Shown: positions 26,293 to 34,867 of the stretch, one piece after another
Position numbering within the stretch: position 1 is the stretch's first letter
Layout: every line of letters starts with the position of its first letter
NCBI GenBank assembly: GCA_001464385.1
Contig: LNFB01000161.1
Span: 26,664 to 90,663 of the forward strand
DNA length: 64,000 nt
Direction of reading: 5' to 3'
DNA from: Deltaproteobacteria bacterium Ga0077550
GTDB lineage: Bacteria; Myxococcota_A; Polyangia; Nannocystales; Nannocystaceae
Notes under the pieces: model-generated
What the model was told of the DNA's origin: nothing
Databases searched by the model: none
What the model saw: only the letters and a program-made list of their open reading frames with translations
Translations under genes and position numbers: made by a program

Positions 26293-26820
26293 ATGACCGA
26301 GGCTACGGCAGTCCGGGTCGCCGACGACTTCGCGGCGTTCTTCGCCCGGCACTTCGCGTTCGTATGGCGCAGCCTGAGGCATCTGGGCGTCACGGTCGAG
26401 GAGGCCGAGGACGTAGTTCAAGAGGTGTTCATCGTCGCCTACCGTCGTCGCGAGTGTCTCGACGAACCCGCGCGTGGGTGGTTGTTCGCGGTGGCGCGAG
26501 GACTCGCGGCGAACGAGCGGCGACGGCGACGTCGGTCGGAGCGGCGCCTCGACGCCCTGGTCGCAGCCCCGTCGGTTGGTGGGCCGATTCCGTGCGAGCG
26601 CCTCGACGCGATACTTGCACTGAACCGCCTGTTGGCCGAGCTACCAGAGGATCAAGCGCTGGCGCTACTGCTGTATGACCTCGAGGGGCTGCGGGGTCCG
26701 GAGATCGCCGAGGCGCTCGGGGTCCCGGTCGCGACCGCGTACTCGCGCATCCGGTTGGCGCGATGCCGGCTCGAGCGACTCGTCGTGGAATGCCGGCAAG
26801 GAGGAAGCGATGGTCGATGA
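26293..26820 (+). CDS. ECF-type RNA polymerase sigma factor (module 2)
   Basis: 175 residues. Region 2: AAFFARHFAFVWRSLRHLG then EEAEDVVQEVFIVAYRRR; region 4: LPEDQALALLLYDLEGLRGPEIAEALGV and ATAYSRIRLARCRLERL. No region 3, as in the ECF group. It directs transcription of target promoters when released from its partner. The partner is most likely the next gene, whose ATG lies 11 nt inside this one with a strong ribosome site (GGAGGAAG) within the sigma coding sequence, so the two are translationally coupled. Confidence 0.85.
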   Translation: MTEATAVRVADDFAAFFARHFAFVWRSLRHLGVTVEEAEDVVQEVFIVAYRRRECLDEPARGWLFAVARGLAANERRRRRRSERRLDALVAAPSVGGPIPCERLDAILALNRLLAELPEDQALALLLYDLEGLRGPEIAEALGVPVATAYSRIRLARCRLERLVVECRQGGSDGR

Positions 26821-27586
26821 CGGCCCGCTGAGCGACGCCGCGCTCGGCCTGCTACAGGAGCACGGGCGGATGCTTGCGCCACCCCATGACGGTGCGAAGC
26901 TGCTGGCTTCGATTCTCCGCCGACTGGATGCACCCGTGGCAGCATCCCCCGCGCCCGTGCCCGTGCACGTGTCCGGGTGGTTGCGGCGCCTATCCATCGT
27001 GGGCGGTGCCTGTGTGCTGGGGTTCGGACTGGCCGGCTTGCGAACGACGGATCCGCCGAGGGCGCGACTCAGTCACGCGCCCCTGACCAACGCGCAGGTC
27101 GAACCCTCCGCGACGACGTCGCCAACCGCGGCCGTCGAGGCGAGCGTGGCTCGGCCGGATGACGCGACGATCGGGCCGAGCGTGGCGCGGTCGGCTGCCG
27201 CAGGCACCGTCGCAGCGATGCCCCCGGCGACGAAACCCCCACGACGGCCCTCCTCCGATACCCAGGACCTCGCCGCCGAGTTGGCGTTGCTCGAGACGGC
27301 GACGGCGGCGTTCGGGGCCGGGCGATGGGCGGCCGTGGGCGTCGCACTCGACGAACATCGTCGGCGGTTTCCCGCCGGCCAGCTGGGCAGCGAACGCGAG
27401 GCGACCGTCGTGATGCTGGCGTGCGCCCGCGGCGATGCGGGTGCGACCGACCACGCGCTCGCGTTCCTGACACGACCGCAAGCCGCTCCGTTTCGCAATC
27501 GCATCGCCTCGATGTGCCAAGTGGTGCGTGCGGGCGGTGCGATGGCCGGTCCGGCGCCTCGAAAACCCGCCGCAACGCCGCCGTGA
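26810..27586 (+). CDS. Membrane-anchored partner of the ECF sigma factor (probable anti-sigma)
   Basis: 258 residues. N-terminal cytosolic part of about 60 residues (SDAALGLLQEHGRMLAPP, ASILRRLDAP), one transmembrane helix (LSIVGGACVLGFGLAGL, about 63-80), a Pro/Thr-rich linker of about 75 residues and a C-terminal helical domain (LAAELALLETATAAFGAGRW, then HRRRFPAGQL and ATVVMLACARGDAG) resembling TPR-like repeats. The last domain resembles the tail of the fused sigma factor at 5882. No HExxH or zinc ZAS motif is visible, so anti-sigma action is inferred from order and topology. Confidence 0.6.
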   Translation: MVDDGPLSDAALGLLQEHGRMLAPPHDGAKLLASILRRLDAPVAASPAPVPVHVSGWLRRLSIVGGACVLGFGLAGLRTTDPPRARLSHAPLTNAQVEPSATTSPTAAVEASVARPDDATIGPSVARSAAAGTVAAMPPATKPPRRPSSDTQDLAAELALLETATAAFGAGRWAAVGVALDEHRRRFPAGQLGSEREATVVMLACARGDAGATDHALAFLTRPQAAPFRNRIASMCQVVRAGGAMAGPAPRKPAATPP

Positions 27587-27613
27587 TGCAGACGCGCCGA
27601 CCCGGACAACCGC

Positions 27614-28972
27614 ATGATCATGGGCTCCCACCACCGCGCGATCACGCTGACGACGCTCTCAGTTCTCGCGTGCACACCCGAACCCGTGAACGGCGGGGCG
27701 TTGTCCGACAACACGACCGTCGTTCTGAACACGAGCTCGGACGGGGTCACGTCGTCGGGCCCGTCGTCCGCGAGCACGGGAGACGCGTCGAGTGCGACCG
27801 ACGCAGTCAAGCTCGACGTGGGCGTCGCCGCCGACGACCCGCTCGATCATGGCTGCAGCCCCGCACCCGGCGAGATGCCGGGCCCGGACAACCCCGAGGG
27901 CGGCAGCGACGTCGGCTTCTCCAACATCTGGGTCGCCGACAGCGAAGGAACGACGGTGCTGAAGATCGACACGCGCACGATGCAGGAGCGCGCGCGCTAC
28001 CGTACTCATGCCCAAACCACCGCCTCACCCTCGCGTACCTCGGTGAGTCTGAACGGCGACGTGGCCGTCGCCAACCGCGGGACGGGCGCCGACGGTGCGG
28101 CGGGCCAAAGTGGCGTGACCGTGATCAGTACCCGCGCCGAGACTTGTATCGATCGCAATGGTGACGGTCAGTTGCAGAGCTCCACGGCCGCGGGCGACCT
28201 GCTCGACTGGGAGTCCGACGAATGCGTGATCTGGCACCGCTCGTTCGATGCCCCGTCCAATCGCCCGGTGGCGTGGACCTCGGGCAGCTACGACGCCGAG
28301 GCCTGTCGCTGGGTGGACACCTACGTGTGGACCGCGACTTCGGCCGCCCCCGGGACCGCTCGGGTACTGCTGCTCGACGGCGACGACGGCGAGATCGTCG
28401 GGGACGTGGTCATTGATGGTTGGACTACCAACGACGATCGCGTCGTGTATGGAGGCGCAGTCGACAGCCACAACGACTTTTGGTTCATCCCACCCGATGG
28501 TAACCAGCTCGGCCACGTGCGATTCGACGATCTGACTTACGAGGTCATCGAGGGTCCCGATCACGGCGACTACGGGATCTTCGTCGACAGCAGTGATCGG
28601 GTGCTCATCGCCAACGGCTCGCTCGCGCGCTACGACCCCGCCGACGGTACCTGGGTGGTGGGTAGCTGCCAGTGCACGCAGATCGGCCAACGCCCAAACG
28701 GCGAACTGTGGGCGAACTCGCTGGTGCAGATCGACCAGAACAGCCTGAATACCCTCACGCCGCCGGACGCACAGCCGGGCGCTGGGGCGCCCTGGGGCAT
28801 GTCTTTCGACATCGATGGTCACTTGATGGCCGTCTACTTCGACCGCGTCGAGCGGCGCGACGTCGACTCAGGCGAGACCCTTGGCTTTCACCCCACCGAC
28901 AACCCGCTCTTCTACACGTACTCCGACATGACGGGCTGGGGCCTGCTCAACGTCGTGAACCCGGCAGGATGA
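27614..28972 (+). CDS. Lipoprotein with beta-propeller-like body
   Basis: 452 residues. Signal with lipobox LSVLAC-T, a Ser/Thr/Asp linker, then a Cys-containing segment (DHGCSPAPGEMPGPD) and a series of repeated ADSEGTTVLKIDTRTM, GDVVIDGWTTNDDRVV, IFVDSSDRVLIANGSLARY and LWANSLVQIDQNSL stretches typical of propellers (YncE/streptogramin-lyase-like). Probably an outer-surface or periplasmic protein. Function unknown. The next gene starts inside its stop (ATGA), so they form a unit. Confidence 0.6.
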   Translation: MIMGSHHRAITLTTLSVLACTPEPVNGGALSDNTTVVLNTSSDGVTSSGPSSASTGDASSATDAVKLDVGVAADDPLDHGCSPAPGEMPGPDNPEGGSDVGFSNIWVADSEGTTVLKIDTRTMQERARYRTHAQTTASPSRTSVSLNGDVAVANRGTGADGAAGQSGVTVISTRAETCIDRNGDGQLQSSTAAGDLLDWESDECVIWHRSFDAPSNRPVAWTSGSYDAEACRWVDTYVWTATSAAPGTARVLLLDGDDGEIVGDVVIDGWTTNDDRVVYGGAVDSHNDFWFIPPDGNQLGHVRFDDLTYEVIEGPDHGDYGIFVDSSDRVLIANGSLARYDPADGTWVVGSCQCTQIGQRPNGELWANSLVQIDQNSLNTLTPPDAQPGAGAPWGMSFDIDGHLMAVYFDRVERRDVDSGETLGFHPTDNPLFYTYSDMTGWGLLNVVNPAG

Positions 28973-29724
28973 ATTCCATGGGCGAGCACAGAGGCACAAC
29001 TCTACCGCATGCATCCGCGTGCACTCACGACGGCCCTTCACGCGGCGTCGCATGGACGATCGCAATCGTGTTCGCGACATCGGCATGCACGGATGTGCGC
29101 GATGCGCCGCCGGTCGAGCACGTCGATGGATCGACGAGCTCGACCGGCGGGACTGGCACGTCGAGCGACGACACCACCGGAGCCGACGCTGCTGCGGACG
29201 ACGCCGGCGGCAGCGAGGTGGCGTCGAGCTGCGGCGAGCTATGCACGCGGAAGATCGATTGCGGGATCGACGTGGACGCCTACCTGTGCGCGCTCGCGTG
29301 CGCCCAGGACCTCTTGCCCTGGGCCGACGTGCCCGGCTGTGCCTCGGCCAAGGTCGACGAGTTTGCGTGCGCGACCGGGCTCGCGTGCGACGAGCTGACG
29401 GCGTACCTGGTCGATCCCAAGGCGGGCCCCTGTGGCGGACAGGCCGACGCTGCATCGGCGGTTTGTGATCCTACATGCGATCTGGTCACGAGCACCGGCA
29501 ATCCAGCCGCGATGACGTGCGGGGCTGTGTTCGAGTGCGGCGTGGACCAGCGCACGATCGACTGCGCGAGTGGGCAATGCGTGTGCGCCATCGCCGGTGT
29601 GACGGTCGAGATGTGCGAGCGTCCGGGCGAGTGCTCCGGCGAGGCGGCCAGCGTTCCGGGGTACTGGGAGAACGCGGGCGAAACCTGCTGCAGGTGGACC
29701 GGACTCGTCGACGAGGCCGGGTGA
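28969..29724 (+). CDS. Cys-rich lipoprotein, unknown function
   Basis: 251 residues. Signal with lipobox TSAC-T at about 38-40, then a Ser/Thr/Gly/Asp linker. The mature domain of about 165 residues has some 20 Cys (for example SSCGELCTRKIDCGID, ALACAQDLL, SAVCDPTCDLV, SGQCVCAIAG, ETCCRWTG), implying a dense disulphide network like that of other secreted myxobacterial proteins. I recognise no catalytic motif. It is coupled to the propeller lipoprotein upstream. Confidence 0.6.
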   Translation: MNSMGEHRGTTLPHASACTHDGPSRGVAWTIAIVFATSACTDVRDAPPVEHVDGSTSSTGGTGTSSDDTTGADAAADDAGGSEVASSCGELCTRKIDCGIDVDAYLCALACAQDLLPWADVPGCASAKVDEFACATGLACDELTAYLVDPKAGPCGGQADAASAVCDPTCDLVTSTGNPAAMTCGAVFECGVDQRTIDCASGQCVCAIAGVTVEMCERPGECSGEAASVPGYWENAGETCCRWTGLVDEAG

Positions 29725-29794
29725 CGCTCGGACCTCCCCCGAAATTTCGCGAATCGGACATGAAGCGAACACCACCGTGGCGCATGGAGGGGGG

Positions 29795-30955
29795 ATGAAC
29801 CACGAGAATCCCACAGGCCGTCTCGACGGCGCCGCGCTTCGGCGACGGCGGCGCGCCATCCTTCTCGTCGCCTCGTTCGCCCTGGGCGGCGGTTGCGACG
29901 ACGAAGGAGCGCACGACGTCCCCGAGATCGACGTCCAGCGAGAAGAGTTCACCCTCGAGCTCGGCGATGGTCGGCGGATCGAGGCGTGGGCCGATGACGA
30001 CCTCATCGAGGCTGAACGGCTCGGCCCTGCGGACGAGCTGGAACTCGCCGCGCGATGGGACGTGGCCCTGGGCGAGATCCTTCTGGAAGCGGAAGGAGAG
30101 ACGACCCTGGTCGATGCGGTGTTTCCGACGCAGCCCGCTGCCGACACCGAGGAGTTGGCGGTGTGGCTGCGAGGGTACGGTTCCGAGCCCGTCCACGACA
30201 CGGTCGCCGACATCGCAGTTCCGGCCCCCGAACCGCTCGCGTTGCAGAAGTCCGGCCACCTCGGCTACGCGTTGTCCTCTGCGAGGCGGCAAACCTTCAC
30301 TTGTCCACCTGCGACGGCGACCGCACGGGCGCGGGTCTTCGATATCAACACCATCTTGAACAGCGCGGCGGCAGTCAATGTCGTTCTGGGTAAGGTCGGG
30401 GGCACGACGGTTGGGATTCACGATGATGAATCGACCAGCACGAGCTCGCCGTGGATCACCAGGGCACAAGGCGCGGGCACGTACCGCGCCACGGTCAGCA
30501 AGACCGCGCAGAACCCCGAAGACTACATCGTCGAGGTGCAGTGCCTCAATGGTGCGAACTCAGCGATCGGTCCGGCTTCCGTGATCGACGAGTTCGTGGG
30601 CGGCACGTTGTTCGGAATGCTGTACCAGCCACCGGCCGCGGCCGACGTCCACACGTTCACGTGTCCGGTCGGAACGACCAAGGTGCGAGGGCGGATCAAA
30701 GACGAAGGGTCAGCCGCAAGCTTCCGAATGACCTTCGGGAAGGCTGGCAGCCAGGCCGCGATCGTGACCGACGGCGCCGCGACGGCCGGTCCATCGTCGT
30801 GGGGCACCGCGGCGCACGGGGCGGGGACCTACCACGCCACAGTCACAAGAATCGGGGCGACCAATGCTCATTACTACACAGCTGAGCTGGAGTGCCTCAA
30901 CGCCGCGAATGCGAAGACCGGCCCAGCTACAGTAGCGATCACCACCAACGGGTAG
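29795..30955 (+). CDS. Lipoprotein with two PPC-like tandem domains
   Basis: 386 residues. A strong ribosome site (GGAGGGGGG) precedes ATG 29,795. Signal with Arg-rich start and lipobox LGGGC-D. An N-terminal region of about 125 residues precedes two homologous copies of about 105 residues: TFTCPPATATARARVFD ... EVQCLNGANSAIGPASV and TFTCPVGTTKVRGRIKD ... ELECLNAANAKTGPATV. Each has the GTY.A.V pattern of bacterial pre-peptidase C-terminal (PPC-like) beta sandwiches. The ligand is unknown. The gene ends 17 nt inside the next, convergent ORF. Confidence 0.6.
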   Translation: MNHENPTGRLDGAALRRRRRAILLVASFALGGGCDDEGAHDVPEIDVQREEFTLELGDGRRIEAWADDDLIEAERLGPADELELAARWDVALGEILLEAEGETTLVDAVFPTQPAADTEELAVWLRGYGSEPVHDTVADIAVPAPEPLALQKSGHLGYALSSARRQTFTCPPATATARARVFDINTILNSAAAVNVVLGKVGGTTVGIHDDESTSTSSPWITRAQGAGTYRATVSKTAQNPEDYIVEVQCLNGANSAIGPASVIDEFVGGTLFGMLYQPPAAADVHTFTCPVGTTKVRGRIKDEGSAASFRMTFGKAGSQAAIVTDGAATAGPSSWGTAAHGAGTYHATVTRIGATNAHYYTAELECLNAANAKTGPATVAITTNG

Positions 30956-31265
30956 CCCAGCCGGCGCGACGGTCGACTGGCAGGACCAAGCCCTGCAGTA
31001 GTTCGGTGGTGTCGAAGGTCGCGGCGTACTTGGCCTTGATGACGGCATCATCGGGGAAAAGTGCCGCGACGGCAGCGAGGTAGACCGCTGGCGTAGGGTT
31101 GTCGCTGAACCCGTCGTTGAGGTCGTAGATGAGCGCCGAAATCGAGAGGAGCTGGATCTGCGCCTCTGCGTCGACGACGGCCTCGGGACCCGCCTCTGGC
31201 GTCGACGCGTAGCTGTCGAGGATCTCGTCGGCCGCGAATGGGCCGTCTGCAACTCGATAGTGCAT
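30939..31265 (-). CDS. Hypothetical protein or gene fragment
   Basis: 108 residues with a normal amino-acid mix (VADGPFAADEILDSYAS, QIQLLSISALIYDLND, PAVYLAAVAALFPDD), which is unlike the Arg/Ala-rich products of shadow frames here. It lacks a signal peptide and a recognised domain and could be the C-terminal remnant of a larger gene. It converges on 29,795 with a 17-nt overlap of coding regions, which is slightly unusual and lowers confidence. Confidence 0.4.
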   Translation of the reverse strand: MHYRVADGPFAADEILDSYASTPEAGPEAVVDAEAQIQLLSISALIYDLNDGFSDNPTPAVYLAAVAALFPDDAVIKAKYAATFDTTELLQGLVLPVDRRAGWATRWW

Positions 31266-31527
31266 CGCCGGAGGTGCAACGTCGCAGCCCGCTGTAACGG
31301 TGAGAATTGCGCTTCATGTCGATAGGTCTCCCAAGGGGCGCCACGCAGTGCCGACCGAGGACTGCGACGTAGCCCGGACACCTCGCGTCCCCCTTGCGCC
31401 CCAATTGACGGTCTTGCTCGAACGGATGACGCGCCCCCATCGGATTCGGTGGTCGACACATGCACCCTGCTTGGGCGGGGCGTCGTCGGGAGGAGGAAGG
31501 CGCGTTCGTGGGCTTCCCGGCGCGTCA
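31266..31527. other. Non-coding stretch, no feature recognised
   Basis: 262 nt with no convincing coding frame on either strand. It lies between the fragment at 30,939 and the paralogue pair member at 31,528. I see no strong hairpin or repeat. It may be degraded sequence left by rearrangement near the duplicated gene. Confidence 0.4.
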
Positions 31528-31920
31528 TCAGCCGGCGTAGGCGTCCACCGACGCGAGATCCCTGTGGCGGTCGTGGGCGATCACGATCTCCGCCAGCGCG
31601 TCGCGGCCCAGCGCGCGGTACCCCGCGACGAGCAGGTCGCGGGCCCGCTCGCGCTCGCGATCGAGGAAGTGCAGATCGTTGCCGACCAGCAGCGCGAGCC
31701 CGGGGTGTCCGCGGTCGAGCTCCGCCTGCGCGCGCTCGATCCATGCATGCACCTGGTCGGGGTCACCCGCGTACGCCGCTCGCCGGGCCGCGAGCGACGG
31801 CCAGGCGGGGTCGAGCGGCAGCGCGACGTCAGCGAAGCGCTCCTGCATCTTGGCGAGCGACGCAACTCCGCGGGCACCACATCCCTCGTCGTCGTCACGC
31901 CACATGCGATCGTGAGTCAT
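31528..31920 (-). CDS. Hypothetical protein, intact copy of the fragment at 22,999
   Basis: 130 residues, soluble. Notable segments are AWPSLAARRAAYAGDPDQVHAWIERAQ, LDRGHPGLALLVGNDLHF and REREARDLL-type helices, then AEIVIAHDRHRDLASVD. The helical, TPR-like pattern suggests a small repeat protein; I do not recognise a family. Its C-terminal 45 codons recur at 22,999-23,137 in a broken copy 8.4 kb away. It diverges from the DUF4143 ATPase; the two share 64 nt that contain a long palindrome. Confidence 0.55.
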   Translation of the reverse strand: MTHDRMWRDDDEGCGARGVASLAKMQERFADVALPLDPAWPSLAARRAAYAGDPDQVHAWIERAQAELDRGHPGLALLVGNDLHFLDRERERARDLLVAGYRALGRDALAEIVIAHDRHRDLASVDAYAG

Positions 31921-31934
31921 GCGCGCAGTTGGCG

Positions 31935-31969
31935 CCCATGAAATCTCGGTGGTTACCACCGACTTTTCA
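31935..31969. repeat. Long imperfect palindrome upstream of the DUF4143 ATPase gene
   Basis: Two 17-nt arms (15 of 17 paired) around one central base: CATGAAATCTCGGTGGT, T, ACCACCGACTTTTCATG. It lies in the 64-nt divergent region between 31,528 and 31,985 and could be an operator, a terminator-like structure or a small mobile-element remnant. The A/T-containing ends are unusual for this GC-rich DNA. Confidence 0.7.
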
Positions 31970-31984
31970 TGGCAGCCTTCCGGG

Positions 31985-33142
31985 GTGATCGAGCGGGGAC
32001 GCGACCTTGGCCGGGTCGAGGCGCTGCTGCGGCAGTTCCCCGTGGTCGCGCTGCTCGGCGCGCGACAGGTCGGCAAGACGACGCTCGCCGGGGCCGTGGC
32101 AGACGGACGCTCGGGACCCGTGCATCGCTTCGACCTCGAGCGCAGTGAAGACCTCGCGCAGCTCCAAGACCCGATGTTGTCGCTGGAGTCGCTGCGTGGT
32201 CTCGTCGTGATCGACGAGGTCCAGCGTCGGCCCGACCTGTTCCCGACCCTGCGCGTCCTGGCCGATCGCCCGCGGAAGCCCGCGCGGTTCCTGGTTCTCG
32301 GCAGCGCCTCGCGCGATCTGTTGCAGCAGAGCTCCGAGACGCTCGCAGGACGCATCGCCTATCACGAGCTCGGGCCGCTCGGGCTGCAGGAGGTGGGCGT
32401 AGGGCGCTGGCGACAGCTCTGGCGGCGCGGTGGTTTCCCGCGGGCGTTCCTGCCCCGCTCCGAGGAGGCCAGCTGTACATGGCGGCGTGAGCTCGTCCGC
32501 ACCTACCTCGAGCGCGATCTGCCGCTGCTCGGCGTGCGGATCCCTCCGGCGACGCTCGGTCGCTTCTGGTCGATGCTCGCCCACTACCACGCGCAGACCT
32601 GGAACGCCTCGGAGCTCGGGCGTGCGTTCGGGGTCTCCGACACCACGGTGCGGGGCTACCTCGACCTGCTCGCGGCGACCTTCATGGTGCGGGTGCTGCC
32701 GCCTTGGTTCGCGAACCTCGCGAAGCGCCAGGTGAAGGCGCCGAAGGTGTATCTGACCGACAGCGGCATCTTGCACACGCTGCTCGGTATCGAGACCGCG
32801 GCCGGGCTCGAGCGCCACCCCAAGGTGGGCGCCTCGTGGGAGGGGTTCGCGCTGACGCAGATCGTCGCACGGCTCGGCGCGCGCGCGGACGAGTGCCACT
32901 ACTGGGCGACCCACCAGGGGGCAGAGCTCGACCTGCTGGTGATCCGCGAGGACCGGCGGCGTGGCTTCGAGTTCAAGCGCACGAGCGCGCCGGCCGTCAC
33001 CCCGTCGATGCGGACGGCGATCGCTGATCTGGGCCTCGAGTCGATCGACGTGGTGCACGCCGGGACTCGCACGTTCACGCTGGCTCCGAACATCCGGGCC
33101 GTCTCGTGCGCGCGGATCCTCGACGACGTGGACCCGTTGTAG
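31985..33142 (+). CDS. AAA-type ATPase with C-terminal DUF4143 domain
   Basis: 385 residues. The N-terminal P-loop domain has ALLGARQVGKTTLA (Walker A, about 22-35) and GLVVIDEVQRRPDLFP (Walker B), with FLVLGSASRDLL as sensor 1. A winged-helix segment (NASELGRAFGVSDTTVRGYLD) and the DUF4143 domain follow, with YLTDSGILHTLLG and GAELDLLV...GFEFKRT, a PD-(D/E)xK nuclease-like core. This family is widespread, often horizontally moved, with an unknown role sometimes linked to toxin-antitoxin or defence contexts. GTG 31,985 gives the family's standard IER start; an in-frame ATG lies at 31,919. Confidence 0.85.
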   Translation: MIERGRDLGRVEALLRQFPVVALLGARQVGKTTLAGAVADGRSGPVHRFDLERSEDLAQLQDPMLSLESLRGLVVIDEVQRRPDLFPTLRVLADRPRKPARFLVLGSASRDLLQQSSETLAGRIAYHELGPLGLQEVGVGRWRQLWRRGGFPRAFLPRSEEASCTWRRELVRTYLERDLPLLGVRIPPATLGRFWSMLAHYHAQTWNASELGRAFGVSDTTVRGYLDLLAATFMVRVLPPWFANLAKRQVKAPKVYLTDSGILHTLLGIETAAGLERHPKVGASWEGFALTQIVARLGARADECHYWATHQGAELDLLVIREDRRRGFEFKRTSAPAVTPSMRTAIADLGLESIDVVHAGTRTFTLAPNIRAVSCARILDDVDPL

Positions 33143-33156
33143 AGCCGACGCCGCCT

Positions 33157-34809
33157 CTACCCCGCCGGGGGTACGCACACCGAGCCGCCCTCGATCTGCG
33201 CGTTGGTCCGGTACGTGTTCTGCAGCCGCCAGCTCTTGGGCTCGACGTCCGGGATCGTCCCGTCCTCGTTGACGTTGGTCACGTGGTACGTGTGCTGGTT
33301 CCAGATGCGGCGGGCTTGGATCCACCGGTCCTGCGAGTCGCGGATCACCTGTAGCGTCGGCGTGAGCTGCTCGCCCTCGAAGTTGCGGTTGGACACCACG
33401 AGGATGTCGGCGGCGCCGTCGTTGTCGACGTCGGCGACCGAGGGGTACTCGATGAGCGTGCCCGAGCTGCGATCGACCTGCAGCAGCGGCGCGCCGGCAG
33501 TGTCGAAGGCGAACAGGTGGTATTCGTCGGCGAAGATCGCCTCGGCCGTGCCATCGCCGAGGAAGTCGAACGCGGTGCCGGCCGCGATGCCGCTCGGGTC
33601 TTGGACGTTCGCGATCCACATGACGGTGCCGTCCGCGAGGTAGGCCGCGTAGTGCGAGGCCGAGCTCACCGCGTACTCGGCGTCGCCGTCGCCGTCGAGG
33701 TCGTGGATCGTCGCCGGGCGGTACCACGAGAAGCCCGCCGGGTCGCCGCTGGGGCGGATGTCGGCGTACTTCACCGCGCCGTCGTGCTCGAACACGCTGA
33801 TCCCGTTGGTCGAGATGATGAGGATCTCGGGATCGTCGTCCTCGTCGAGGTTGCCGATCTGCGGGAAGCCGCCGGCCTGATCCGGGTTCGCGTAGTAGAC
33901 GGTGCCGTCGAGGTGGTACGCGTCCTGGCCGCGGATGAACTCGAGGTCGTCGTCGCCGTCGAGGTCGGCCGCGACGGGCGCGGTGAGCTGGCCCGAGAGC
34001 AGGCCGGCCTGGGGCGGCGCGCTGAGGATCAGCTCGCCGGTGTCGCCGCGCACCACCTGCCCGGCGACATAGACCTCGGCCGAGCCCTCGTTGTCGAAGT
34101 TGGCGATGCCGATCGCGCTGCCGACCTGCGCGGCGAACGGCGCGCTGGCGGTCCACTTGGGTGTGCCGTCGTGCTCGTAGGCGACCAGCGTACCGCCGAA
34201 GATGCCGACCGCCGCGACCAGCTCGGGCAGCCCGTCGTCGTCGATGTCGCCGACCGCGGGCGTCACGTTGGGGTTGAGCGCCGCGTTGATCGTGAAGTGC
34301 TCGTTGCCGGTCGCACCGTCGAGCACCACCATCGTGCCCGCGGCGGTGCCGACCAGCACGATGACGTCGGGCGTGTCGCAGACGTCGATCTCGCCGTTGC
34401 CGTTGTCGTCGGTGAGGTTGATGACCAGCGGCGTGTGGTACGACTCGCCCGAGCCCCACGTCCACTGCACCTCGGCGTCGAACGAGTCCGGCGGCGCCTG
34501 GTTACTGCACGGCATCACCGAGTCGGGGTCGATGTCCGCGGGCGTCTCGGTCGAACACCCGTGCTTGCCCGGTGGCAGATCCCAGTTGCCGACGTCGAGC
34601 ACCGGCGGCTCGCCGGTGTCGGCCACCGAGGTGCTGGTGTCCGCGGGCGCCGTGGTCGCGGGCGCGCTCCCGCCCGAGGTCGTCTCGGCGCCCGTCGTGC
34701 TGGTCCCCGACTGCGCATCGAAGGGGTTGGTGTCGGCGTCGTTGCAGGCGAAAAGGGCGAGCGCCACGGTCGTGGGCGCGAGGGCGAGGGTCAGGCGTGG
34801 ACGTGCCAT
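33157..34809 (-). CDS. FG-GAP/VCBS-repeat surface lipoprotein
   Basis: 550 residues. Signal with lipobox LALFAC-N, a Ser/Thr/Pro linker, a Cys-containing segment (KHGCSTETP, MPCSNQ) and a propeller of FG-GAP repeats with calcium-binding-like loops: LTDDNGNGEIDVCDTPD, DIDDDGLPELVA, DLDGDDDLEFI, DLDGDGDAEYAV and DVDNDGAADILVV. The C-terminus is conserved with the paralogue at 23,369 (RRIWNQHTYHVTNVNEDGTIP). Probably exposed on the outer membrane, possibly in adhesion. Start at 34,809 chosen for the signal peptide; the frame extends 57 nt further. Confidence 0.75.
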   Translation of the reverse strand: MARPRLTLALAPTTVALALFACNDADTNPFDAQSGTSTTGAETTSGGSAPATTAPADTSTSVADTGEPPVLDVGNWDLPPGKHGCSTETPADIDPDSVMPCSNQAPPDSFDAEVQWTWGSGESYHTPLVINLTDDNGNGEIDVCDTPDVIVLVGTAAGTMVVLDGATGNEHFTINAALNPNVTPAVGDIDDDGLPELVAAVGIFGGTLVAYEHDGTPKWTASAPFAAQVGSAIGIANFDNEGSAEVYVAGQVVRGDTGELILSAPPQAGLLSGQLTAPVAADLDGDDDLEFIRGQDAYHLDGTVYYANPDQAGGFPQIGNLDEDDDPEILIISTNGISVFEHDGAVKYADIRPSGDPAGFSWYRPATIHDLDGDGDAEYAVSSASHYAAYLADGTVMWIANVQDPSGIAAGTAFDFLGDGTAEAIFADEYHLFAFDTAGAPLLQVDRSSGTLIEYPSVADVDNDGAADILVVSNRNFEGEQLTPTLQVIRDSQDRWIQARRIWNQHTYHVTNVNEDGTIPDVEPKSWRLQNTYRTNAQIEGGSVCVPPAG

Positions 34810-34867
34810 GGGGTGGTCCGGGCGGGGTGTTGCCGCGGCGCGCCCGAGGTTCCCGCGGTGGCGCAAC

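Noticed and set aside
31985..33142. Type IV secretion or transposase ATPase
   Set aside because: Walker motifs followed by the DUF4143 domain; no transposase or conjugation genes.
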